DNA of 14,487 nucleotides, from contig JAHECE010000036.1 of NCBI GenBank assembly GCA_024641895.1, positions 585-15,071 of the forward strand, given 5' to 3'. The notes beneath the pieces were generated by a model. That model saw only the letters and a list, made by a program, of their open reading frames with translations, was not told where the DNA came from and did no database searches. The position numbers and the translations under genes were made by a program. Shown in pieces: positions 7,112 to 14,344 of the stretch (positions are counted from its first letter, which is position 1; each line of letters begins with the position of its first letter). The DNA comes from Actinomycetales bacterium (GTDB lineage Bacteria; Actinomycetota; Actinomycetes; Actinomycetales; JAHECE01).

Positions 7112-7309
7112 ATGGCTCGACGCAGGTGGGCAGTTGCCGCGAGCGGTCTGCTGCTGCTCATCGGCACGGTGATGGTCTTCATGGCGTTCGACCACGGCTC
7201 GCACTCCGCGAGTGACACGCTGCGGCCGTTCCTGATCACGATGGGCCCCGTGTGGTTCGTCGGGGTCCTGGCTGCCCGGCGGCTGTGGTCCGGCGGCGCC
7301 GACTCGTAG
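7112..7309 (+). CDS. 65-aa two-helix membrane protein
   Basis: Starts at the ATG at 7112, with GGGAGG 8 nt upstream. A basic N-terminus (MARRRW) precedes a helix at about residues 7-25, a short His/Ser/Asp loop (FDHGSHSASD), and a second helix at about 38-56 (LITMGPVWFVGVLAA), ending RRLWSGGADS. Both ends are predicted inside. Codon third positions fit the organism. Small proteins of this kind are common conserved hypotheticals in actinobacteria; no function can be given. A 6-bp hairpin, CCGACT-CGT-AGTCGG (7299-7313), spans the stop codon. The preceding gene has its own terminator, so this one is probably transcribed separately. Confidence 0.65.
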   Translation: MARRRWAVAASGLLLLIGTVMVFMAFDHGSHSASDTLRPFLITMGPVWFVGVLAARRLWSGGADS

Positions 7310-7733
7310 TCGGACCGCCTCTGGGCGCTGGTTCTCGGCAAGCACGCGAAACCGGGGCCCGTGACCCGGTCACTCGGCCGGTCGACTACGCGGACTCGCT
7401 CGATAGGCCTGACCGGATACGGGAGCCCAGCACGGACGGCGGGGGCTACGGCGGGGGCCAGGCCCCCGCCGCGACCTGGCGCCCGGATGCGCAGCCACCA
7501 CTTCGGGCGACGCAACAACCCCGACGCCGAGGCGGTCGAGGCGGCCTTCCTCGGCCGCTCGACGACTCGTACCGCAACCGCCCTGCCTGGCAGGGCGCGA
7601 TCGTCCGGTAGCCGGCCGCACCCGCGCCGTCGACCGGCGTCGTGCTACCGGGTGAACGTTGGCGCCAGGACCATGTCGACCGTGTCCTCCGACGTGTTTC
7701 GGCGGGTCGCGTGCTTCGAGCTCGGCTGTCAGG
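7310..7733. other. Gene-less stretch with coding-like segments in shifting frames
   Basis: No intact gene is supported. Three plus-strand pieces look coding by wobble bias but lie in different frames: 7319-7360 (LWALVLGKHAKPGP), 7363-7490 (VDYADSLDRPDRIREPS and onward) and 7494-7560 (NNPDAEAVEAAFLGR). A return to the second frame reaches a TAG at 7609-7611 (DDSYRNRPAWQGAIVR). This could be a decayed gene. From 7612 to 7733 nothing is seen. Confidence 0.35.
7449..7471. repeat. Strong GC inverted repeat
   Basis: CGGCGGGGGCC-A-GGCCCCCGCCG is a perfect 11-bp dyad; folded, it gives a 10-bp stem with a CAG loop. It lies 140 nt after the 65-aa gene inside the coding-like debris. It may be a terminator of that transcript or a Gly-rich codon run; there is no U-tract. 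Confidence 0.5.
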
Positions 7734-8186
7734 TCAGCGTCCGTGCGGCAGCGGGATGACCGGGCACTCGAACTGCTTCACGACGCCCAGGTCGACGGCG
7801 GTCCCTGCGGTCAGTGCCAGGGCGAGCTCGGCGTCGGAGTCGATGACGCCGTTGAGGTTCGTGTCCGCCGAGGCCACCGCGGCGGCGTAGCCGCTGGGGA
7901 GCGAGAGGCCGTGGACGCGCCAGCGGCCGCCGTTGTAGTCGCGGTCGCCGGGTGCGGCGGTCGCGACCGACGGCTGCACACCGCCGAAGTTGTAGATGAC
8001 GTCCCAAGCCTGGTCGGGCGCGCCGGTGGCGGAGAAGTCGGTGGGGGTCCCCACCGTCCGGTAGGCGACGCCGTCGACGTAGATCGCGGGACCCGTCACG
8101 CCGGCGAAGGCCGGTGCCCCGGCGGCGAGCATCGCGACGAGCGTCCCGCCCGCCGCAGCGGCGGTCCTGATCAGATGTGTGCGCAT
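7734..8186 (-). CDS. Secreted protein of unknown function
   Basis: 150 aa. The ATG at 8186 has AGGAAGG 8 nt upstream. The N-terminus carries a Sec signal peptide: MRTHLIRT, a hydrophobic Ala/Gly/Leu core and a cleavage site after AGAPAFA (about residue 28). The mature part is about 120 residues, acidic and Gly/Ala-rich. It has VDGVAYRTVGTPTDFSATG, a short Asp/Asn-rich DTNLNGVIDSD segment resembling a calcium-binding loop, and a single Cys near the C-terminus (QFECPVIPLPHGR). No named family is recognised. It is divergent from the response-regulator gene and shares its 215-bp upstream region, so regulation by that system is plausible (inference). Confidence 0.8.
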   Translation of the reverse strand: MRTHLIRTAAAAGGTLVAMLAAGAPAFAGVTGPAIYVDGVAYRTVGTPTDFSATGAPDQAWDVIYNFGGVQPSVATAAPGDRDYNGGRWRVHGLSLPSGYAAAVASADTNLNGVIDSDAELALALTAGTAVDLGVVKQFECPVIPLPHGR

Positions 8187-8275
8187 GGTGAGTGCCTTCC
8201 TGTGCCGCCGGCCCTGGTGGCCGGCTCTTCGCCCACTCAACCGGCGAGCCCCGGTCGGTGACCATTGCGGCCGGC

Positions 8276-8293
8276 TTACCGACGGGTTACCGA
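8276..8293. promoter_or_regulatory. Two-copy direct repeat, candidate OmpR-family binding site
   Basis: TTACCGA occurs at 8276-8282 and again at 8287-8293, an 11-bp period (one helical turn). OmpR/PhoB-type regulators typically bind direct repeats of this period. It sits between the secreted-protein gene and the response-regulator gene. A related TCGGTGA is on the plus strand near 8255, in the opposite orientation. Confidence 0.45.
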
Positions 8294-8389
8294 AGTCTGA
8301 CGACGTCGCGTGCGGTGCGAAGCGAGGCCGCGGGTCTTACGATCCGCGGACGTCGTGCGTCCTGCCGGTGCTCCAGAGGCTGAGGGACC

Positions 8390-8395
8390 TACCGT
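8390..8395 (+). promoter_or_regulatory. -10 box for a leaderless response-regulator transcript
   Basis: TACCGT ends 6 nt before the ATG at 8402, so transcription would start at the A of ATG. No Shine-Dalgarno is close enough; a GAGGG lies 15 nt away. Another possible -10, TACGAT at 8338-8343, would give a leadered RNA. Confidence 0.5.
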
Positions 8396-8401
8396 GGTTG
8401 C

Positions 8402-9136
8402 ATGCCTGTCGATGTCGGTCCTGCGCCTGTGCCGGCGGCCGGCCGGGTGCTCGTCGTGGACGACGACGCGACGGTCGCGGAGGTGGTGCTCGCCTACCTG
8501 GTGCGGGCCGGCTACGAGGTGGCGCGGGCCGCGGACGGGGCGTCGGCACTCGAGCTGGTGCGCTCGCACGCGCCCGACCTCGTTGTCCTGGACCTGATGC
8601 TTCCGGACGTCGACGGCCTGGCGCTGTGCGGGCGGCTGCGCGAGCAGCGACCGGCGCTGCCGGTGATCATGCTGACCGCCCGGGGGGACGAGGACGATCG
8701 TGTGCTGGGCCTGCGGGTCGGTGCGGACGACTACGTCACCAAGCCGTTCAGCCCGCGCGAGCTGGTCGCACGGGTTCAGTCGGTCCTTCGGCGCGCGGTC
8801 CCGTCGGAGCTCGGGCCCGCAGAGACGGCACCCGTGGTGGACGGCGACCTGACTCTGGACGTCGTCGGGCACCGGGCCTACCGCGACGGCGTCGAGCTGG
8901 CGCTGACCGGCCGGGAGTTCGACCTGCTGGCGTTCCTGCTCGCGCACCCCGGACGCGCGTTCTCCCGCGCCGATCTGATGCACGAGGTGTGGCGGTGGGA
9001 CTTCGGCGACGAGTCGACTGTCACCGTGCACGTGCGGCGGCTCCGGGAGAAGGTGGAGCCGGACCCCGCGCACCCGAGGCGGCTGGCCACCGTGTGGGGC
9101 GTGGGCTACCGGTGGGACTCGAGCCGTGGGACCTGA
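8402..9136 (+). CDS. OmpR/PhoB-family response regulator
   Basis: 244 aa, DNA-binding transcription factor. The receiver domain (about residues 15-128) has acidic pocket Asp20-Asp21-Asp22, phospho-acceptor Asp64 in VVLDLMLPD, Thr92 in IMLTARG and Lys114 in VTKPFSP. The winged-helix effector domain (about 146-238) contains LTGREFDLLAFLLAHPG, the SRADLMHEVW segment, the recognition helix TVTVHVRRLREKVE and the terminal wing VWGVGYRW. The ATG at 8402 is the only start placing about 14 residues before the receiver. It appears leaderless. The kinase gene overlaps its 3' end by 11 nt, so they are co-expressed. A direct repeat upstream may be its own target. The closest named regulator and the stimulus cannot be assigned. 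Confidence 0.95.
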   Translation: MPVDVGPAPVPAAGRVLVVDDDATVAEVVLAYLVRAGYEVARAADGASALELVRSHAPDLVVLDLMLPDVDGLALCGRLREQRPALPVIMLTARGDEDDRVLGLRVGADDYVTKPFSPRELVARVQSVLRRAVPSELGPAETAPVVDGDLTLDVVGHRAYRDGVELALTGREFDLLAFLLAHPGRAFSRADLMHEVWRWDFGDESTVTVHVRRLREKVEPDPAHPRRLATVWGVGYRWDSSRGT

Positions 9137-10154
9137 GCTCGCGGCGGTCGCCCTCTCCGCCGGGGTGGCAGCGGTTGTCGCCGTGATCGGTGCGGGCGTG
9201 GTCATGCTGCTGGCCGGCCGGTCCGTGCCGGTGGCCGCGGCGAGTGCGCCGCTCGTCGTGGTGCTCTCGCTGGCCGCGGGGGTGTGGGCGAGCTCGCGGG
9301 CGATGTTCCTGACCGCCTCGGACTCGGCGACGATGCTGCTCGTCCTGCTCACGGCCGTTCCGATCGCCGCGCTGGTCGGCGTCGTGATCGCCCGCCGGAT
9401 CCACGCCGCGGAGCGCGATGCCGCCGAGATCGAGGCAGGGCGTCAGGCGGAGCGGGAGATCGAGGCCTCGCGCCGGGAGCTGGTCGCCTGGGCGTCGCAC
9501 GACCTGCGCACGCCGCTGGCGGGGCTGCAGGCGATGGCCGAGGCCCTGCAGGACGGCGTAGCGCCGCAGCCCGGCCGCTACCTCGTGCGGATGCTCGAGG
9601 AGATCGACCGTATGGGTGCCATGGTCGACGACCTGCTCGCCCTCTCGCGTCTCCAGTCGGGTGCCTTCACGCTGACGCTGGAGCCCGTGAACCTCGTCGA
9701 CCTCGTCTCCGACAGCCTCGCCTCGGCGAGGCCGCTGGCGGAGGCTCGTCGTGTGCGGCTCTCCGGCTCCGCGCACGGGCCGATTGCCGCTCAGGTCGAC
9801 GCCCGCTGGCTCTCGCGCGCGGTGGCCAACCTGGTGGTGAACGCCATCCGACACACGCCGCCCGACGGCGGCGTCGTCGTGACGGCCGGAACCGGTCGAG
9901 ACGGCGTCGAGATCAGCGTGGCCGACGCCTGCGGCGGAATCCGGTCGGACGACTTCCCCCGGTTGTTCGAGCCCGGCTGGCGGGGCACCCAGGCGCGCTC
10001 CCCGGGGCCGGGGGAGGGCGCCGGCCTCGGGCTCGCCGTCGTGAGGGGCGTCGTCGAGGCCCACGGCGGACGCGTGGACGTGCACAACGCCGGGGCCGGC
10101 TGCCGCTTCACCGTCACCCTGCCCGGGCGGAGCGGGGCGGCCGAGCCGGCGTGA
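9126..10154 (+). CDS. Membrane sensor histidine kinase, partner of the response regulator
   Basis: 342 aa. Three N-terminal hydrophobic helices (about 5-31, 40-58, 68-89) are joined by very short loops, so there is no extracellular sensor domain. A charged coiled-coil linker (AAERDAAEIEAGRQAEREIEA, about 94-114) leads to the H-box WASHDLRTPLAGL with phospho-His125. The ATPase domain shows the N-box NLVVNAIRHTP (Asn about 239), a G1 box reading DACGGI with Cys in place of the usual first Gly, FEPGWRG, and the G2 box GEGAGLGLAVV. The GTG start at 9126 overlaps the regulator stop by 11 nt, implying translational coupling. It would phosphorylate Asp64 of that regulator. With no external domain, the signal is probably sensed within or at the membrane, or via a partner protein. 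Confidence 0.92.
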   Translation: MGPELAAVALSAGVAAVVAVIGAGVVMLLAGRSVPVAAASAPLVVVLSLAAGVWASSRAMFLTASDSATMLLVLLTAVPIAALVGVVIARRIHAAERDAAEIEAGRQAEREIEASRRELVAWASHDLRTPLAGLQAMAEALQDGVAPQPGRYLVRMLEEIDRMGAMVDDLLALSRLQSGAFTLTLEPVNLVDLVSDSLASARPLAEARRVRLSGSAHGPIAAQVDARWLSRAVANLVVNAIRHTPPDGGVVVTAGTGRDGVEISVADACGGIRSDDFPRLFEPGWRGTQARSPGPGEGAGLGLAVVRGVVEAHGGRVDVHNAGAGCRFTVTLPGRSGAAEPA

Positions 10155-10300
10155 GCCCCGAGGGCTCGCCGGTGTCCGTCGCGGAGCGTGAGGATCTGCC
10201 ATCGATCGGACGGCGCCCACTCCGGAAGGTCGACCGGCGGGCGACATGACGCGCAGCGGGCGGGCGCGCCATGAGCGAACCGCACGGGCCGACCCCGCCC

Positions 10301-10306
10301 TACGCT
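10301..10306 (+). promoter_or_regulatory. -10 box for a leaderless SIMPL-protein transcript
   Basis: TACGCT ends 6 nt before the ATG at 10313, the same geometry as at 8390. No Shine-Dalgarno precedes this ATG or the upstream in-frame ATG at 10271. Confidence 0.5.
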
Positions 10307-10312
10307 CGGACG

Positions 10313-10981
10313 ATGGAGATCACGGTGGCAGGCACGGGGAGCGCGTCGTTGCGGCCTGAGCGGGCGACGATCCACCTGATGGCCGGGTTCGAGGGCCCTG
10401 AGCCGCAGGCGCCGCTCGTTCGTACCACAGGGCTCGTCGAACGGTTCAGCGCGGAGGTGGCCCGGCTCAAGGCCGCCGTCCCGTCACCGACGACGTGGTC
10501 TGCCGTCCTTCCGATCCGCACGCGCAGCTGGCGCCCGTACTCCGACAAAGGCAACCTCACCCCTCTCGTCTATGCCGCGGCTGCGCAGCTGCAGGTCAAG
10601 TTCCGCGACGTCAGCGCTCTGACGCGCTTCGTGGAGGAGTGGGCGGGGCTCGAGGGCGTGACGGTCGTCCGCGTCGACTGGACGCTCACCGAGGGGACGC
10701 GTCAGGAGCAGGAGCGCCGAGTGCTTGCTCGAGCGGTCGAGCAGGCCAGGGATCGCGCCCGGGTGATCGCCACGGCGGCAGGAGCCGGGGAGGTGCGGAT
10801 CGTCGAGGTCGCAGATCCGGGGCTGCTCGGCGGTGACCGGAGCGGAACGCTCGCGCCTTCTGCCGTGGCCGGCCGCGCGGCCGCCTCTGCCGCGTCGACG
10901 GCTGGAGGAGCCGTCGAGCTGTCGCCTGAGGACGTCGAGCTGTCCGCCGTCGTCCATGCGAGGTTCGTCACCGCAGGCTGA
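10313..10981 (+). CDS. SIMPL domain (DUF541/YggE-type) protein
   Basis: 222 aa from the ATG at 10313. The opening MEITVAGTGSASLRPERATI is the canonical SIMPL start (beta strand with G-G, then the P-D/E-A element). Later segments follow the family: LTPLVYAAAAQLQVKFRD, a VDWTLTEGTRQEQERRVLARAVEQARDRA helix typical of the repeated alpha/beta unit, and a closing LSAVVHARF strand. No signal peptide is present, so it is probably cytosolic, unlike secreted YggE. The family has no agreed biochemical role; links to oxidative stress and kinase signalling complexes are reported for some members. The start at 10271 would add 14 residues but lacks any initiation signal, while a -10 box sits perfectly before 10313. 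The gap to the kinase gene is 158 nt, so it is likely an independent unit. Confidence 0.85.
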   Translation: MEITVAGTGSASLRPERATIHLMAGFEGPEPQAPLVRTTGLVERFSAEVARLKAAVPSPTTWSAVLPIRTRSWRPYSDKGNLTPLVYAAAAQLQVKFRDVSALTRFVEEWAGLEGVTVVRVDWTLTEGTRQEQERRVLARAVEQARDRARVIATAAGAGEVRIVEVADPGLLGGDRSGTLAPSAVAGRAAASAASTAGGAVELSPEDVELSAVVHARFVTAG

Positions 10982-11003
10982 CGCACAGCTCGGAGGTACG
11001 CCG

Positions 11004-11019
11004 GCACGGCCGTCCGTGC
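11004..11019. terminator. Small hairpin between convergent SIMPL and permease genes
   Basis: GCACGG-CCGT-CCGTGC gives a 6-bp stem with a 4-nt loop 22 nt after the SIMPL stop. It sits in the 143-bp convergent gap. It is short and lacks a U-tract, so termination is plausible but not certain. Confidence 0.4.
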
Positions 11020-11124
11020 GCTCCGTGGTCCGGGACTCTTGTCGGCCGCTCGGTCCCTACGGCGGATACGAGGGTGCCCGTTCGGCACGTGTGGACCGCA
11101 CGGCGGCCGGCAGACCAGACCCGG

Positions 11125-12678
11125 TCAATCCATCGAGCGAAGCGACTGGAGCAGCTCCGGGGCGCGCCGGTCGAGGAGGTCGCCGCCTCGGCGCACGCCG
11201 GTCACTAGCGCAGCGGCGCCGACGGCGAGCGAGACGAGCGCGGCAAGGACCCCGAGGAGCAGCGATCCGTTCAGTGCGGCGAGGACCGACAGTGCGAGGC
11301 CGGGAAGCCCGAGGATGCCGAGGGCCGCCATCCCCCCGACCTGGGTGCCGAGAGCCGCCATCGAGCCACCCTGACGCGAGGCGAACGGGCTCGACCCGGG
11401 CGGGACAACCGGGACGACGATCGAGGCGGAGGCGACCGAGGAGACGCCGAGTGCCGAGGCGAACGAGCCGAGCGAGAAGCCGAGCATCGGGGCCGTGAGG
11501 TCCCATCGGTCGGTCACGCCGAGTGCGACGAGCCCGAGCGCGATGAGTGCCGGGGCACCGATGACGGCCGTGGCCAGCACCCGGCCCCACCGGTCGTCGC
11601 GCCCGCGGATCGGGGCCATGACGTGCATCCAGAAGGCGGTGCCGTCGTAGGAGGTGTCAGCGGAGATGCTGAAGCCCAGCATTGCCGCGGCGAACGGCAC
11701 GGCGACGAGCAGGCCGGTCGTGCCGAACCCGAAGGTGAGGAGGATCGGGAGCACCGGCACGATGAGCAGCGCGGAGACGTACCGAGGGTCCCGGCGCCGG
11801 TAGGTGAGGCTCCGCGCCGCGACGGCGCCCCAGTGCGTCGCCGGGAGTCGGCCGAAGAGCCCGACGCCGACGAGGGAGGCACCGGCGGCCGAGCGATGGG
11901 GAGCCATCGCGTCCGTCAACCGCCAGGACCACAGCGCCACGAGCAGCGCGAGCGTCGCGAGTCCGATGCCGAGGTGGGCGATCAGGCCGGACCACATCTC
12001 GGCCGCGACATCTGCTCCGAGCGCCCACGGAGCACCGAACGGCGTCCAGACGACCCAGCGCGTGATCGCCGGCAAGGCGGCGCTGTGCCCCGCGACGGAG
12101 TCGACGAGGCCGCTGATGATCGGTCCCATGAGCATGAGCGGGAGGAGGATCCCGACCGCCGCGATCTCGCGGAAGCCGCGCCGGTTCAGGAGCGGGTCGA
12201 GCGCCGTCGTGATCGCCCGCGAACCGACGACACAGATGGAGACGCCGAGGACCGCGCCGACGAGGCCGGCGAGTGCGGCGAGTGGTTGACGCCACCACGG
12301 CATTGCTGTGGCAGCCGCGACGATCGTCGTGGCGACTCCAGGGACTCCGATCAGGCCGGCGAGCGCCAGCCCGACCACGAGGTCACGTCGCGGGACGGCG
12401 AACGTGGCGAAACGTGCCGGCTCGAGGGTCGAGTCCACGCCGAACGACACGAGCGGTATCAGCCACCAGCCGAGCACGAGGGCCGCTCCCAGCAGGACGA
12501 CGACCGAGGCGCGCAGGTCGGCGTGCTGGGTCGAGAGGGCAGCGAGTCCCACGACGGCGATCGCCACCGCGCCGGAGGCGTAGAGGGCCGCGAAGACCAG
12601 TCCGACGATCTGCCATGCGCTGCGTCTCAGGCCGTTGCGCAGCAGGGTCGCCTTCAGCCGGACGAGGTGCGCAACCAC
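11125..12678 (-). CDS. ABC exporter permease, large multi-helix membrane subunit
   Basis: 517 aa, about 10-12 hydrophobic helices, consistent with an ABC-2-like exporter membrane subunit in a single long chain. N-terminus MVAHLVRLKATLLRNGLRR is the amphipathic, basic entry helix common in this group. The cytoplasmic region near the middle (ARSLTYRRRDPRYVSALL) and SADTSYDGTAFWMHVMAPIRGRDDRWGRV resemble permeases that pair with YxGM-type ATPases. The GTG start at 12678 overlaps the 3' end of the ATPase gene by 25 nt and has GAGGGG 5 nt upstream, so the two are translationally linked. Substrate unknown; such exporters often move lipids, peptides or drugs. The C-terminus is LLDRRAPELLQSLRSMD. Confidence 0.85.
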   Translation of the reverse strand: MVAHLVRLKATLLRNGLRRSAWQIVGLVFAALYASGAVAIAVVGLAALSTQHADLRASVVVLLGAALVLGWWLIPLVSFGVDSTLEPARFATFAVPRRDLVVGLALAGLIGVPGVATTIVAAATAMPWWRQPLAALAGLVGAVLGVSICVVGSRAITTALDPLLNRRGFREIAAVGILLPLMLMGPIISGLVDSVAGHSAALPAITRWVVWTPFGAPWALGADVAAEMWSGLIAHLGIGLATLALLVALWSWRLTDAMAPHRSAAGASLVGVGLFGRLPATHWGAVAARSLTYRRRDPRYVSALLIVPVLPILLTFGFGTTGLLVAVPFAAAMLGFSISADTSYDGTAFWMHVMAPIRGRDDRWGRVLATAVIGAPALIALGLVALGVTDRWDLTAPMLGFSLGSFASALGVSSVASASIVVPVVPPGSSPFASRQGGSMAALGTQVGGMAALGILGLPGLALSVLAALNGSLLLGVLAALVSLAVGAAALVTGVRRGGDLLDRRAPELLQSLRSMD

Positions 12679-13475
12679 GAGAGCCCCTCACCGGCGGAGC
12701 GGCCGCCCACCATCTCGACGAACGTGTCCTCGAGGCTCGCCTCGCCGCGCACCATGTCGACGGTGCCGGCTGCCATCACCCGACCCGCTGAGATGATCGC
12801 GACGTGGTCGCACATCCGCTGGACGAGGTCCATGACGTGCGAGCTCACCACGACGGTGCCGCCCGTCGAGACGTAGGAGGCGAGGATCTGACGGATGTTC
12901 GCGGCCGAGACCGGGTCGACGGACTCGAACGGCTCGTCGAGCAGCAGGACCCGGGGCGCGTGGACCATCGCGCAGGCCAGCGCGATCTTCTTCGTCATGC
13001 CGGCCGAGTAGTCGACGACGAGGGTGTTGGCATCGGCCTCGAGGTCGAGCGCGCGGAGCAGGTCGGCGGTGCGGCCGGCGACCGTCTCGCGATCGAGGCC
13101 TTGGAGGAGCCCGGCGTAGGTGATGAGCTGGGTACCGGTGAGCCGGTCGAAGAGCCGGACGCCGTCGGGCAGGACGCCGAGCTGGACCTTGACGGCCAAC
13201 GGGTTCGCCCAGAGGTCCTGGCCGTGCACCCGCACCCAACCGCCGTCGGGGCGCAGCAGACCGGAGGCCATGGAGAGGGTTGTCGTCTTGCCCGCTCCGT
13301 TGGGGCCGACCAGGCCGAAGCAGGATCCCGTGGGGACGTCCAGGTCGATCCCGGCGACGGCGACCTTCTGTCCGAAGGTCTTCCACAGGCCACGAATCGC
13401 GAGCGCGGGGGCGGTCGGGTGAGCGGGTGGACCGGACGCCGCTGGGCCAGGCTGGGGCGGTCCGTCCTCAGGCAC
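12654..13475 (-). CDS. ABC transporter ATP-binding protein
   Basis: 273 aa from the GTG at 13475. Walker A GPNGAGKTT (about 58-66); the Q-loop position reads VLPDG, with Asp where Gln is canonical, as often seen with Glu or Asp in this exporter branch; signature YSAGMTKKIALA (about 156-167); Walker B VLLLDEPFESVD (about 176-187), H-loop His213 in SSHVMD. It energises the permease encoded immediately downstream. The upstream start at 13526 would add a 17-residue leader with no ribosome-binding site; the GTG at 13475 is preceded at the right distance by a TATGCT box, favouring a leaderless start. Residues 1-24 are a Pro/Ala-rich extension ahead of the first beta strand. The C-terminus is a short SWLRTSSG tail. 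Confidence 0.93.
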   Translation of the reverse strand: MPEDGPPQPGPAASGPPAHPTAPALAIRGLWKTFGQKVAVAGIDLDVPTGSCFGLVGPNGAGKTTTLSMASGLLRPDGGWVRVHGQDLWANPLAVKVQLGVLPDGVRLFDRLTGTQLITYAGLLQGLDRETVAGRTADLLRALDLEADANTLVVDYSAGMTKKIALACAMVHAPRVLLLDEPFESVDPVSAANIRQILASYVSTGGTVVVSSHVMDLVQRMCDHVAIISAGRVMAAGTVDMVRGEASLEDTFVEMVGGRSAGEGLSWLRTSSG

Positions 13476-13481
13476 CTGGTC

Positions 13482-13487
13482 AGCATA
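13482..13487 (-). promoter_or_regulatory. -10 box for a leaderless ABC-transporter transcript
   Basis: On the minus strand TATGCT ends 6 nt before the GTG at 13475. This places the predicted +1 at the G of GTG. It is used here to choose the ATPase start. Confidence 0.5.
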
Positions 13488-13696
13488 GGGAGGAGTGTTC
13501 GTGATGGTAGGGAGGCATGACTGCACGGACGCGGTCGCTGGTGGCGTTGGAGCCCTCGACCAGCGCGGGCGCGTCGGGTCCGCCGGATTCCTCGGGTATC
13601 GACGCCGTGTCGTCCGCCCCAGGCGTGCCTCACCCGTGACCTGGGCAGGAGTGGCTGCTCACCCAGCGTGGCCGGGCGCGACGTGGACTGGTTCGG

Positions 13697-14332
13697 TCAG
13701 CCGACGTAGACGTCGACGACGAGCCGCTTCGGCTCCTCCAGCCAGGTGACGCGATAGGGCCGGGCCTTGTCGAGCCCGATCCCGATCTGGCTGATCCCCT
13801 CGAAGGCGCCCAGGATGCGCACTTCCCGGATCGCCTCGAGCCCGGTGGGCAGGATCTGCTCGGGGCCTGCGAAGGCGGGCTCGTCGATGGTCAGGCTCCC
13901 GTCGTACCAGGCAGCAAAATCCAGCTCCAGTGCCGCGGTACCGGCGAGGGGTGGGGTCAGCGGCAGGTCGGACGGGTCGAGGTTGAACTGGCTTCCCTCA
14001 TGGGGAGCGACCGCCCAGCCCGGCATCGCTCCGATGCCGTCGAACTCGAAGGTGAACCGTTCGTAGCACTCATGCCCGCCGACGCGCATGGTCACGCCCC
14101 AGAGGGCTTGGGAGGGGTCCGTGCGCAGCTGTGCGGACCAGTCCTCGGAGGAGACGCTGGCTTCGGTCGTCCCGAAGGCCTCGCAGCTCGGGGACGGGGA
14201 CGGGGACGGCGTCGTCGGCTCCGTCGCGGAGGACGTGGGTGACGGCGTCCCGTCGCCACCTGGAGCTGTGCACCCGCCGAGAAGGGTCAGGGAGAGGGCC
14301 ACGACGGCGAGATGAAAGCCTGTTCCGCGCAC
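13697..14332 (-). CDS. Lipoprotein with AMIN-like domain
   Basis: 211 aa. Signal peptide MRGTGFHLAVVALSLTLLGGC has a clear LLGGC lipobox (Cys21). A Thr/Ser/Pro-rich tether with a short PSPSPSPS run spans about 23-49. The folded part carries the pattern of actinobacterial AMIN-like lipoproteins: RFTFEFDGIGAMPGWAV (about 92-108), and a C-terminal FEGISQIGIGLDKARPYRV followed by LEEPKRLVVDVYV. Two Cys (50, 89) in the mature part could pair. AMIN-type folds bind cell-wall components, so an envelope role is likely but unproved. The GTG at 14332 has no Shine-Dalgarno but has a TACCGT box at leaderless distance. The 221-nt gap to the ABC genes, with a possible weak CCCAGG/CCTGGG hairpin at 13618-13645, suggests separate transcripts. 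Confidence 0.82.
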   Translation of the reverse strand: MRGTGFHLAVVALSLTLLGGCTAPGGDGTPSPTSSATEPTTPSPSPSPSCEAFGTTEASVSSEDWSAQLRTDPSQALWGVTMRVGGHECYERFTFEFDGIGAMPGWAVAPHEGSQFNLDPSDLPLTPPLAGTAALELDFAAWYDGSLTIDEPAFAGPEQILPTGLEAIREVRILGAFEGISQIGIGLDKARPYRVTWLEEPKRLVVDVYVG

Positions 14333-14338
14333 GACTCA

Positions 14339-14344
14339 ACGGTA
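14339..14344 (-). promoter_or_regulatory. -10 box for a leaderless lipoprotein transcript
   Basis: On the minus strand TACCGT ends 6 nt before the GTG at 14332. It is the same hexamer and spacing as at the response-regulator gene on the other strand. The 143 bases from 14345 to the window end hold no supported gene. Confidence 0.5.

Noticed and set aside
5861..7345. 494-codon minus-strand open frame
   Set aside because: Overwhelmingly Arg/Pro/Ser/Thr composition and antisense to the lipoprotein, ICMT-like and 65-aa genes. Only the short stretch near 6219-6283 looks protein-like and is reported separately.
10271..10312. Upstream in-frame ATG giving a 14-residue longer SIMPL protein
   Set aside because: No Shine-Dalgarno, and the -10-like box lies inside this extension at exact leaderless distance from the ATG at 10313, where the family's canonical N-terminus begins.
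11623..12876. 417-codon plus-strand open frame opposite the ABC permease
   Set aside because: Charged Arg/Glu/Asp-rich antisense of a membrane protein; no initiation signal and no motif.
13476..13526. Upstream in-frame GTG for the ABC ATPase
   Set aside because: The extra 17 residues show no family similarity and no ribosome-binding site; the TATGCT box would lie within it.
14187..14213. Short tandem GGGGAC-type repeat near the lipoprotein start
   Set aside because: It is simply the codon repeat for the Pro-Ser tether after the lipidated cysteine, common in such lipoproteins.
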